DNA from: a virus
Strand: one strand, 5' to 3'
Length of the DNA: 64,000 nucleotides
IMG/VR virus record: IMGVR_UViG_3300044729_002678
Span: 97,619 to 161,618 of that record
Positions 26,781 to 33,868 of the stretch are shown piece by piece. Numbering within the stretch: the stretch's first letter is position 1; each line of letters begins with the position of its first letter. The notes below the pieces were generated by a model. That model was not told where the DNA came from, did no database searches, and worked only from the letters and a program-made list of their open reading frames with translations. The position numbers were made by a program, and so were the translations under genes.

Positions 26781-28064
26781 TTAGAAAGGGTTTTGTACCG
26801 GAGTAGCTTCTTCAGTATTAAAGAGGTTTTCTTCACCTACCTTAATAAACTTTTGAACATACTGCTTCATAAACACACGCTCCGATTGAGCACCACCCGT
26901 ATTATCAAAGAAGGGATAGATAGCAATTTCAGCAGCCTCCTGCAAATTAAACCCATCATACAACAGCGAACCAATCTCCACCGCAGTTCGGGTAGATAAT
27001 GAGTTGGTCAACTTCGGCGATTCGGATTTAACCTCATCACGAGTCATTGAAGTAATTTCGGCTACACTATCAATCAAAGATTTTGATACAGATGGATACA
27101 TCATAGAGAGCAATTCAGCCTCTTCATCTTTTGTGAGAGATTCCATCTCAATCACCGTAAATCGGTCAAGTATCGCACGGTCAAGCAATCGTGTCGCTGT
27201 ATATTCATTACCAATATTAGCGGAAGCGATAAACGAAACACCATCAGCCACATTGATAGTGGGTGAATCAGCGGCTTCATCAAGTCGGAGATAGCGTTGA
27301 CCCGGATCGAGAACAGTCATTAGAATGTTCCATGCTTCGGGGTGAGCCCTCGTAATCTCGTCAAGTACCACCACAGTGTTTGGTGTTTGGATTGCTTTTA
27401 CAAATGGTGATTGATTAAACACCGTACCTTTAGTGGTATCAAATTGAGTATTACCAATCAAAGTGCTGCGAGGGTCTTGGGTAGCTCCCAAGTTGATGAT
27501 AAAGGTATTGTAACCATCAATAGAACTAGCCGCTGCTTTAGCCGCCATAGTCTTACCACAACCAGCCGCACCTGTCATCATAATGTTCTTACCACGAAGA
27601 ATATTTCGAACCAAATATTTCCACTTTAATTCCGGCATAAACAACATCTTTGGTTTTAAGGATGCCGCCTCATTGTGGATGAAGTTCAAAACATTTTCAG
27701 GCATAACAACCGGCGCAACTGCTGCCGGAGTATTAACCACCGGAGGAGCGGTAGATACAACATCCATAGAATATTGGGCCAACCCACCATTTGGTTTATT
27801 GAAATTTAAGACCGGAGAATTATCGGTAACTTTTGAAGCGGGAACACGCCCAAAACAAAGTTGACCGGATGTAAACGAACCCTTTACCCTAACTTTGAAA
27901 CGAAATTTATCAGGGTTTTTAGCGGCCTGTTTTGCCCTACGATTGAGCGAACTGCCTGGCTCATTAAGAGCAGGGATGTTGAACATGACCCCAGCGGAGT
28001 CTTTGAACAATAGTACACCATTGCTTTCAACGATAGTACCGAAAACGAATCTTTGATTTTTCAT
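26781..28064 (-). CDS. MoxR/CobS-type AAA+ ATPase
   Basis: 427 residues. Walker A GAAGCGKT at 165-172, Walker B VVVLDE at 231-236, then ITRAHPEAWNILMTVLDPGQ, sensor region ANIGNEYTATRLLDRAILDRF. The N-terminal 100 residues resemble a small beta domain (KGSFTSGQLCFGRV). MoxR ATPases act with VWA-domain partners to remodel targets; the partner is the 713-residue gene directly upstream in the same direction. Similar CobS/CobT-like pairs occur in other large phages, but no cobalamin role is implied. Confidence 0.85.
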   Translation of the reverse strand: MKNQRFVFGTIVESNGVLLFKDSAGVMFNIPALNEPGSSLNRRAKQAAKNPDKFRFKVRVKGSFTSGQLCFGRVPASKVTDNSPVLNFNKPNGGLAQYSMDVVSTAPPVVNTPAAVAPVVMPENVLNFIHNEAASLKPKMLFMPELKWKYLVRNILRGKNIMMTGAAGCGKTMAAKAAASSIDGYNTFIINLGATQDPRSTLIGNTQFDTTKGTVFNQSPFVKAIQTPNTVVVLDEITRAHPEAWNILMTVLDPGQRYLRLDEAADSPTINVADGVSFIASANIGNEYTATRLLDRAILDRFTVIEMESLTKDEEAELLSMMYPSVSKSLIDSVAEITSMTRDEVKSESPKLTNSLSTRTAVEIGSLLYDGFNLQEAAEIAIYPFFDNTGGAQSERVFMKQYVQKFIKVGEENLFNTEEATPVQNPF

Positions 28065-28099
28065 AATAATTTGATTTGGGGGTTAAGGGGTTTAAGTTA

Positions 28100-28140
28100 C
28101 AAAGTAAAGATAAGGAAGAAATAGCAAATATCCAAGCTTT
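28100..28140 (-). promoter_or_regulatory. Bacteroidota-type promoter
   Basis: TTGG, 19 bp, TATCTTTA on the minus strand, in the 128-bp gap between the VWA gene and the MoxR-type gene; gives the ATPase its own start. Confidence 0.65.
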
Positions 28141-28192
28141 TTATGTTAAATTATCGTTAAATTTATCCACATTTTGGGGTAAAGTGTCCATT

Positions 28193-30334
28193 TTATTGGA
28201 CACCTACCTCAAATTTAGCATTCAGGGTTTTGGCCAGGTCAATTACTTCGGTCACATTCACGAACCTGGCATCCTTACCATACATTTCAGAAAACACATC
28301 CATATTATAATCACCACCGCCCGAAGATACATAGTAGGATAAAACACTAACACCACCCATCTTCATTTTATTTATTTGGGCGGCGGTATGTTTAATAGCA
28401 TCATTACCACCGTAATTTATATCTTTATTATGGAACTGAGGCATCCCGTCGGAAAAGTTAATCAGATATTTTTCTGAGCCATCTTTGGTGTTCATAATCT
28501 CATTCATAATAGCCTCATAACACAACCCTTCGGGAGTAGTACCATTTGGAACAATGTGGCCGAATAAATTCTTAATCTTTGAAAAATTATCTACACGACT
28601 ATCATACGCAATTACGATAAGTGGTATATCATGATTTGATTCATAAGTGCTTCGGTAACTAATAACCACATTAATGTTTGAGGTCATTGAAGCCGCCTTA
28701 GCGATAGCAACCACAGCAGTTTGTGTTTTATTCCATTTAGAACCACCCATAGAACCACTAGCATCAATTGAAATATGAAGGGTAACGGGTTTTACCGAAT
28801 TGGATTGAATTTTATCAAAAATATTAAAATTACCAAACCCAATCTCATGCAACATTCGGGAGGATATTTTACCCGATTTAAGGCGGGGAGTAACCAAACT
28901 ACGATTCTCATCACGCGTCTTTAGCTTTTTACCAAGCAACATACCCAAAGAAATACCATCATTAATATTTTTCTGAAGGTAACTAATGTTACCCTCATAA
29001 TTTGTGGTAATACCAAACACAGAGGATTCAATTAATTGTTTTGTAAGTTTTTTAACAACATAACAATTTGTTTTCATAACCCTACCATAACCATCTAAAG
29101 CGGAAACACTCTTTAAGTCAATGTTTGATTCCTCCAAAGCGTTTACATTATTGGAATCACCTTTACTCATTTTCTTTTTAGAGATATCACCTCGTATAAA
29201 ATCTTTTTGCTTTTTGATAGCCTTATCAAGCTTATTTTTATTGGTAGGAGTAAGTTTATCATCACCACCCGAAGTAGGTTTACCACCATCCGGTGAATGG
29301 TCTAAATTACCATCACCACTATCAATATCTGAATCACTATTTTCAGTAGAATCGGTATCACCATCACTATTAGAATCACCACTATCAGAATCACCACCAC
29401 CAGCGGAAGAATTCATACTATCATCACCCGTTTGAGGAGAGTCAAAATCACCACTCATTGGCGATTGGCCCGATGATGAACCATCACCACTATCAGTATT
29501 TTCTGAAGCATCATTAGAAGAACCACCATTACCACCACTTTGTTTTTCAGCGGTAACAGCATCATAGATAGTTAAGAAAATATCCACCGCCAAATCCATA
29601 CTATCTTCGGTCGTTTTCAACCTACCAATATTATTCAAGTCTAACAAATTCCAAATGATAGGAAAGGCTTTTAAAGCATCCATCCTACGATTTTTATTGG
29701 TAATATTAATCAGGCGGAACATATAAGATTCCCAATCTTCTGAAGTGTATTCATCCGATTTTAGACCCTTATCAATAATACTATCATTAAAGTATTTGTC
29801 ATACATAGTGTGATAATAACCACGATAACCGGGCGCCGAGTTATAAACATAACTATCAATCCGCCTATCCTCAACAATATTGAGAATATCTTTTAGGTAA
29901 CTATCTTTAGCACGAACAATATCCTGTTCAATATCAGGATTACTATTAATCCTATTTTGGATTTTGGTTGGATTCGAAGAATTACTACTGAAATATTTTT
30001 GTAGTAATGTAAAGTCGGTCAACTTAATATGCGAACCTTCATGAAGAGCCAAACCAACCGCTGGGTCAAATTCGGCATCATCAAGTTTGGATGAAATTAC
30101 CACCGTAGTACCATCGGTATAGGATTGGTCGCCGTTTGAAAATTTGACAGGAATATGTTTACCCGTTACAATATTAACAAAATTACCAATAGCCCGTTTG
30201 TAGGAAGCCAACTTAATAAGGTCATTTTTATTATCAATAGCCTCACCACGAGCATTCACACGAACAGGTGCGAACAAAGATTTATCCAACCAGAAGTCGG
30301 AATAATAAGATTTATGATTTTTGTAGTGTTTCAT
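28193..30334 (-). CDS. DUF2201-like metallopeptidase/VWA-domain protein (CobT-like)
   Basis: 713 residues in three parts. Residues 1-260 are a putative metallopeptidase domain with HEGSH (98-102, HExxH type). Residues 270-370 are a low-complexity linker of Asp, Ser and Gly (runs such as SGDSNSDGDTDS). The C-terminal part is a VWA domain with MIDAS DASGSMGGS starting at D524 and a second acidic site in NFSDG. Together with the downstream MoxR-like ATPase it forms the classic MoxR-VWA pair. Cellular target unknown. Confidence 0.85.
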   Translation of the reverse strand: MKHYKNHKSYYSDFWLDKSLFAPVRVNARGEAIDNKNDLIKLASYKRAIGNFVNIVTGKHIPVKFSNGDQSYTDGTTVVISSKLDDAEFDPAVGLALHEGSHIKLTDFTLLQKYFSSNSSNPTKIQNRINSNPDIEQDIVRAKDSYLKDILNIVEDRRIDSYVYNSAPGYRGYYHTMYDKYFNDSIIDKGLKSDEYTSEDWESYMFRLINITNKNRRMDALKAFPIIWNLLDLNNIGRLKTTEDSMDLAVDIFLTIYDAVTAEKQSGGNGGSSNDASENTDSGDGSSSGQSPMSGDFDSPQTGDDSMNSSAGGGDSDSGDSNSDGDTDSTENSDSDIDSGDGNLDHSPDGGKPTSGGDDKLTPTNKNKLDKAIKKQKDFIRGDISKKKMSKGDSNNVNALEESNIDLKSVSALDGYGRVMKTNCYVVKKLTKQLIESSVFGITTNYEGNISYLQKNINDGISLGMLLGKKLKTRDENRSLVTPRLKSGKISSRMLHEIGFGNFNIFDKIQSNSVKPVTLHISIDASGSMGGSKWNKTQTAVVAIAKAASMTSNINVVISYRSTYESNHDIPLIVIAYDSRVDNFSKIKNLFGHIVPNGTTPEGLCYEAIMNEIMNTKDGSEKYLINFSDGMPQFHNKDINYGGNDAIKHTAAQINKMKMGGVSVLSYYVSSGGGDYNMDVFSEMYGKDARFVNVTEVIDLAKTLNAKFEVGVQ

Positions 30335-30351
30335 ATATTAGGGATTAACTT

Positions 30352-30392
30352 ACAATGTAAAGATAAGAAAGAAATAGTAAATATCCAAGCTT
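30352..30392 (-). promoter_or_regulatory. Bacteroidota-type promoter
   Basis: TTGG, 19 bp, TATCTTTA on the minus strand, 20 bp upstream of the VWA gene start; overlaps nothing coding except the end of a 55-residue gene. Confidence 0.65.
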
Positions 30393-30398
30393 TCTATG

Positions 30399-30566
30399 TT
30401 AAATTTGCGTTAAATCTTTTTTCCAAGATTTATCCTTTCTTGAATACGCCTTTAATGATGGGACAACCTGTTCTGTCATTTTTTTACCAATATGGTGTGC
30501 AGCATCCCCAGAAGTCCAATTTCCGTTGAAATCAAGTACTTTTTTATCTCTTTTGGTTTTACTCAT
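30399..30566 (-). CDS. 55-residue hypothetical protein
   Basis: Starts MSKTKRDKKVLDFNGNW and ends KKDLTQI; basic and soluble. It follows the promoter at 30581-30622, and its last codons form the upstream flank of the next promoter. Confidence 0.55.
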   Translation of the reverse strand: MSKTKRDKKVLDFNGNWTSGDAAHHIGKKMTEQVVPSLKAYSRKDKSWKKDLTQI

Positions 30567-30580
30567 ATCAATAATTATTT

Positions 30581-30622
30581 AATACTTAAAGATAGTAATA
30601 AAAAAGCAAAATTCCAAGCTTT
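30581..30622 (-). promoter_or_regulatory. Bacteroidota-type promoter
   Basis: TTGG, 19 bp, TATCTTTA on the minus strand, 15 bp from the 55-residue gene. Confidence 0.6.
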
Positions 30623-30685
30623 TTCCCTAAAAGTTATCCACATTTTAGGGTTAAAAAGTGTCCAATATATTGGACAGTTTGTAAA

Positions 30686-31129
30686 TTATCCGTTATAGAT
30701 ATCAAATCCACCCGAAGAATCGGGCGTTTGTTTTGGTGGGATTTTAAACCCATATTTAATTTTAACCCGCTCTGATATGGGTATAGGATTCCCCTCTTCA
30801 TCAATTCTTACAAAGGTAATGTAGGTAGATACTACGGTGGTTTGCTTTCCAGTGTAAACATTATGGGCTCGGGCCTCAATATATAATTTAACTGATGTAT
30901 TGCCTATATTATGGACTTTACCATAAACCTTTAATAACTGCCCTTCTTTTGCAGGTTTTTTAAATAGACATTCTTCTATTTTAATAGTAACCACACGGGG
31001 TGTATCGCATACCTGCATTGCATAGGCTGCGGCAGAAGCATCAATCCATGCCAATGCTTTTCCACCAAATAGATTTCCGTGAAATCCTAAATCTGATTTT
31101 TTGACGGGATATGTATTAATTAACTCCAT
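30686..31129 (-). CDS. acyl-CoA thioesterase, hotdog fold (YciA-like)
   Basis: 147 residues, the usual length of single-hotdog acyl-CoA hydrolases. GNLFGGKALAWIDASAAAYA is the conserved active-site helix region, followed by VTIKIEECLFKKPAKEGQLL and the strand VKLYIEARA. It hydrolyses acyl-CoA thioesters. This is a metabolic gene seldom seen in phages; its product might alter host fatty acid pools or membrane. Overlaps the small gene upstream by 14 bp. Confidence 0.85.
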   Translation of the reverse strand: MELINTYPVKKSDLGFHGNLFGGKALAWIDASAAAYAMQVCDTPRVVTIKIEECLFKKPAKEGQLLKVYGKVHNIGNTSVKLYIEARAHNVYTGKQTTVVSTYITFVRIDEEGNPIPISERVKIKYGFKIPPKQTPDSSGGFDIYNG

Positions 31130-31316
31130 CTGTTATTTCTTCAAATGGTATAGATACTATTTCTCTACAAAAATACAACATTCCATCTTTTTTAAATGCG
31201 TGAGAGCAGTTCCAATATTGCTTCACCCCATCCACATTCAACACACCATCCTCTCGTACGGCTCTATAAACTTGAAACATTGAATCATTAACATATATAA
31301 CCTGTCCAATATTCAT
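31116..31316 (-). CDS. 66-residue hypothetical protein
   Basis: MNIGQVIYVNDSMFQVYRA start; rich in beta strands, may be a small SH3-like domain (VLNVDGVKQYWNCSHAF). A longer frame reaching 31403 runs through the tRNA-Gly gene and is not credible as protein. Confidence 0.55.
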   Translation of the reverse strand: MNIGQVIYVNDSMFQVYRAVREDGVLNVDGVKQYWNCSHAFKKDGMLYFCREIVSIPFEEITDGVN

Positions 31317-31330
31317 TTTAAAAATTTTTG

Positions 31331-31401
31331 AGCGGGTAGATGGAATCGAACCACCTTCATAGGCTTGGAAAGCGAATGTAATACCAATATACGATACCCG
31401 C
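31331..31401 (-). tRNA. tRNA-Gly(TCC), weak anticodon stem
   Basis: Acceptor GCGGGTA/TACCCGC is perfect, T arm GGTGG-TTCGATT-CCATC and D arm are normal, loop TTTCCAA. The anticodon stem (TTCGC/GCCTA) has two mismatches, so it could be decaying; a better tRNA-Gly(TCC) exists at 37812. Confidence 0.7.
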
Positions 31402-31429
31402 AAGTTCCCCCAATTAAGGGGGGATTTGA

Positions 31430-31600
31430 TTACTGAGCAGCTTGAGTAGTGCTATCTACTGCAGGATACAACTCTTGAGTTGAATCAATTACAGAAGAAT
31501 CTACTGGTTCAGCGGTTTGTTCGACCTGTTCAGCGTTATTGCTACATGATGTAAGTGATACAATCATAGCAATCATTGTTGAAAAAAAGATGTTTTTCAT
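31430..31600 (-). CDS. small lipoprotein
   Basis: 56 residues. Signal sequence MKNIFFSTMIAMIVSLTSC with a lipobox ending in Cys19, then an acidic, Gln/Glu/Thr-rich tail (NNAEQVEQTAEPVDSS). Would be anchored in an envelope membrane; superinfection exclusion or lysis roles are possible but not shown. Preceded by its own promoter. Confidence 0.7.
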   Translation of the reverse strand: MKNIFFSTMIAMIVSLTSCSNNAEQVEQTAEPVDSSVIDSTQELYPAVDSTTQAAQ

Positions 31601-31622
31601 AATTAAATTGGTTTAAATTTTA

Positions 31623-31658
31623 CACAATATACGAAACTATTTTGATATTTCCAAATTT
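31623..31658 (-). promoter_or_regulatory. Bacteroidota-type promoter
   Basis: TTGG, 19 bp, TATATTG on the minus strand, 22 bp before the lipoprotein ATG. Confidence 0.65.
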
Positions 31659-31675
31659 TTTACAAATAAATACAA

Positions 31676-32059
31676 TTATTTTTTTAATAAAATCTCTTTA
31701 AGCATGTTTACCTCATTTCGAAACAACTCGTTTTCCATTTTCCACCTTACCTTTTCAATTGCTTTTTGAACCAATAAAATTAATTCATTTGATAAATGTG
31801 AACCAATTGTGAACTCAAATGTATAGTAATGGTTTGATACTTTTACCATATTATTTTGAAGTATTAGTGTAAACTCTTTATCCCAAGTTTGAACATAATA
31901 CCTACCTGAAGGTGTCATTAAATAATGAGTGTTTGGGTTGGCTAATAATTTAATTAAAACCCTTTTAGTAAGAATTTCTCTTTCAGTATATGGTTCATGT
32001 TTATTTGCTTTTAACTTAAACCAAACATAAACCTTTTTTAATTTATATGTTAAATTCAT
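31676..32059 (-). CDS. hypothetical protein
   Basis: 127 residues, basic, mixed alpha/beta (YTEREILTKRVLIKLL near 25-40). Sits between the lipoprotein promoter and tRNA-Arg. Unrecognised. Confidence 0.6.
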   Translation of the reverse strand: MNLTYKLKKVYVWFKLKANKHEPYTEREILTKRVLIKLLANPNTHYLMTPSGRYYVQTWDKEFTLILQNNMVKVSNHYYTFEFTIGSHLSNELILLVQKAIEKVRWKMENELFRNEVNMLKEILLKK

Positions 32060-32073
32060 ACTTTTTGTTTTTG

Positions 32074-32146
32074 TGATCCCGACTGGGGTCGAACCAGTAA
32101 CCTACTGCTTAGAAGGCAGTTGCTCTATCCATTGAGCTACGGGACC
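32074..32146 (-). tRNA. tRNA-Arg(TCT)
   Basis: 73 nt cloverleaf; loop CTTCTAA; acceptor GGTCCCG/CGGGATC. Reads AGA, a favoured codon in AT-rich genes. Confidence 0.93.
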
Positions 32147-32156
32147 AATGTAATGG

Positions 32157-32230
32157 TGGGCCCTGCTGGGTTCGAACCAGCGACCACCTGATTATGAGTC
32201 AGACGCTCTGACCTGCTGAGCTAAGGGCCC
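32157..32230 (-). tRNA. tRNA-Met(CAT)
   Basis: 74 nt, acceptor GGGCCCT/AGGGCCC, loop CTCATAA. Paired first base pair (G-C), so elongator type. Confidence 0.93.
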
Positions 32231-32239
32231 TTATTGTTG

Positions 32240-32311
32240 AGCGGAGGGGTGTTACCGCCCCACCATCTCCGAGCTGGTAGCCCGGCGAGTTTCTTCCAAC
32301 TCTTCCTCCAC
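32240..32311 (-). ncRNA. tRNA-like cloverleaf with non-standard T loop
   Basis: Folds to exact tRNA dimensions: acceptor GTGGAGG/CCTCCGC, D stem GAGT/ACTC, anticodon stem CCGGG/CTCGG with loop CTACCAG, variable 4 nt, T stem GGTG/CACC. But the T loop is GGCGGTA rather than TTCRANY and the would-be anticodon is ACC. It begins about 8 nt after the promoter at 32319-32354 and precedes tRNA-Met by 9 nt. Confidence 0.55.
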
Positions 32312-32318
32312 GTTTTAT

Positions 32319-32354
32319 GTAAATATACGAAACTATTTTGATATTTCCAAATTT
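32319..32354 (-). promoter_or_regulatory. Bacteroidota-type promoter for tRNA cluster
   Basis: TTGG, 19 bp, TATATTTA on the minus strand; first transcribed feature is the tRNA-like element, then tRNA-Met and tRNA-Arg. Confidence 0.65.
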
Positions 32355-32802
32355 AACAACAGTGATAATCTGCTGCTTTTGTTGCTATTTGTGAATGTGG
32401 TTTTATATTTACTTTATATCCCAATGAACTTGCCCACCCACGTGTGGCTGAAACTAAACGATTAGATGGCCAATATTCATCTTCATTGTAATCCATATCC
32501 AATTCAACCTTTATGTTTATTTGCTGAGTAAACCATTCTGCTAATTCAATAGTACGAGAGCATTCCTCAAATAATCGTTTGAACAAATCCTTTATTATAG
32601 GTATTCTTTCTTTACTATAAATATAATGAACACCCCTCACACCAAATCGGTATGCTATTACAGTTACATACACCGTTTCAATACCCACATTCTGCGAATC
32701 AGTTCCAATGTATATTTTTGTAGATGGGTATTTTTTTAATACTTCCAATGTATGTTGAATCGGGTCTACATACCCATTATCAACTGAACGAAATTTTTTC
32801 AT
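32353..32802 (-). CDS. YkuK/DUF458-type RNase H-like protein
   Basis: 149 residues. IYIGTDSQN near 30-38 is the first strand/acidic residue of the fold, DMDYNEDEYWPSN around 103-115 and the C-terminal region KVNIKPHSQIATKAADYHC fit the family. DUF458 proteins are predicted RNase H-fold nucleases common in Firmicutes and Bacteroidota. Ends just beside the promoter at 32319-32354. Confidence 0.7.
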   Translation of the reverse strand: MKKFRSVDNGYVDPIQHTLEVLKKYPSTKIYIGTDSQNVGIETVYVTVIAYRFGVRGVHYIYSKERIPIIKDLFKRLFEECSRTIELAEWFTQQINIKVELDMDYNEDEYWPSNRLVSATRGWASSLGYKVNIKPHSQIATKAADYHCC

Positions 32803-32815
32803 TTTTTAATAATTG

Positions 32816-32900
32816 TACCAGAGATGGGACTCGAACCCACACGAGCGCTTAGCTCAATTAATTTTAAGTCAATCTTGTCTACCTGTTTCAACACTCTGGC
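32816..32900 (-). tRNA. tRNA-Leu(TAA)
   Basis: 85 nt class II tRNA, loop ACTTAAAAT region, long variable arm; acceptor GCCAGAG/CTCTGGT with one G-T. Confidence 0.92.
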
Positions 32901-32907
32901 GTTTAGG

Positions 32908-33072
32908 CTATTTTTTTATTTTTTCAACCACAAATAACTTATTAAATTCATCTAAACTTATTTGTTTTGTTTTTGCAAAAAATTCCAATGCTTCCTCAAT
33001 AGAACCTGCTTTGGTTTTAGAAATTGCTTCCTTTTTAATGTCGGTGGTGCTGTAAAAAAAATATTCATTCAT
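32908..33072 (-). CDS. 54-residue hypothetical protein
   Basis: MNEYFFYSTTDIKKEAISKT start, helical and basic; ends 8 bp before tRNA-Leu(TAA). Own promoter just upstream. No family. Confidence 0.6.
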   Translation of the reverse strand: MNEYFFYSTTDIKKEAISKTKAGSIEEALEFFAKTKQISLDEFNKLFVVEKIKK

Positions 33073-33089
33073 AGTAATCCTTATTTTTT

Positions 33090-33123
33090 ATAAATATACG
33101 AAAGAAAGTTTAACTTTCCAAAT
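33090..33123 (-). promoter_or_regulatory. Bacteroidota-type promoter
   Basis: TTGG, 19 bp, TATATTTA on the minus strand, overlapping the end of the dCMP deaminase gene; drives the 54-residue gene and tRNA-Leu. Confidence 0.65.
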
Positions 33124-33556
33124 AATAATTTATTTTAATTCCCGCTTCATTAAACATCTGAATACTTCTTTGAGCACTCTCTACCCACTTTTGTTCTTTA
33201 GAGCCACCACCATCCTTAATCCATATTTCGGTAATACCTGCATTTATAATTGCTCTTGCACAATCTGTGCATGGTATTCCACATGTCATATACATTTTAG
33301 AACCATTTGTAGATACACCAATTCTTGCTGCATTATAGATAGAATTTCTTTCGGCGTGTTCAAACCAAAAATACTTTTCAGGTCTTTCCTGTCTTTCATC
33401 CACATTATCATCAATACCCCGCGGAAATGAATTATAACCTGTGGAAATTATTTCATTACCCCTTCCTACAAGAACTACACCTATTTGAGTATATTTATCT
33501 TTTGATTTTAACTTAACTTGTTCCGCTATGTTAAAAAAATATTCATCCCAATTCAT
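33110..33556 (-). CDS. dCMP deaminase
   Basis: 148 residues. Zinc site and catalytic Glu: HAE at 67-69 and PCTDC at 95-99. The order GVVLVGRGNEIISTGYN, HAERN, PCTDCARAIINAGI is typical of phage deoxycytidylate deaminases (T4 Cd). It makes dUMP for thymidylate synthesis, useful in an AT-rich genome. Confidence 0.92.
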   Translation of the reverse strand: MNWDEYFFNIAEQVKLKSKDKYTQIGVVLVGRGNEIISTGYNSFPRGIDDNVDERQERPEKYFWFEHAERNSIYNAARIGVSTNGSKMYMTCGIPCTDCARAIINAGITEIWIKDGGGSKEQKWVESAQRSIQMFNEAGIKINYYLES

Positions 33557-33562
33557 ATTTTA

Positions 33563-33853
33563 TTAATTTTGAATTGTTAGTTTATATTCTTTTTTATCAT
33601 CCGTTTTAAAATTAAAAGATTTTTCTGATTGGTTATAATTTATTTCCGATATTCTATCAGACTGAAATGCGGAAAATGTGCCCCAAGAATCACTCCACTC
33701 AAAATCCAAAAGTAAAATGTTCCCAGCATGCGGACCACCATCTTCCCAATTTTTAACCCTACCAAACCTATCAGTATTACCCCATCTAATGGAATCCGAT
33801 TCTATAGTAAGGTTTCCGCCGATTTCTTCTAATTTATATTTTTTCATAACCAA
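33563..33853 (-). CDS. hypothetical protein
   Basis: 96 residues, beta-rich, Trp/Gly/Asp-rich (DRFGRVKNWEDGGPHAGN). 6 bp upstream of the deaminase gene. Unrecognised. Confidence 0.6.
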   Translation of the reverse strand: MVMKKYKLEEIGGNLTIESDSIRWGNTDRFGRVKNWEDGGPHAGNILLLDFEWSDSWGTFSAFQSDRISEINYNQSEKSFNFKTDDKKEYKLTIQN

Positions 33854-33868
33854 TAATTTACACTTCCA

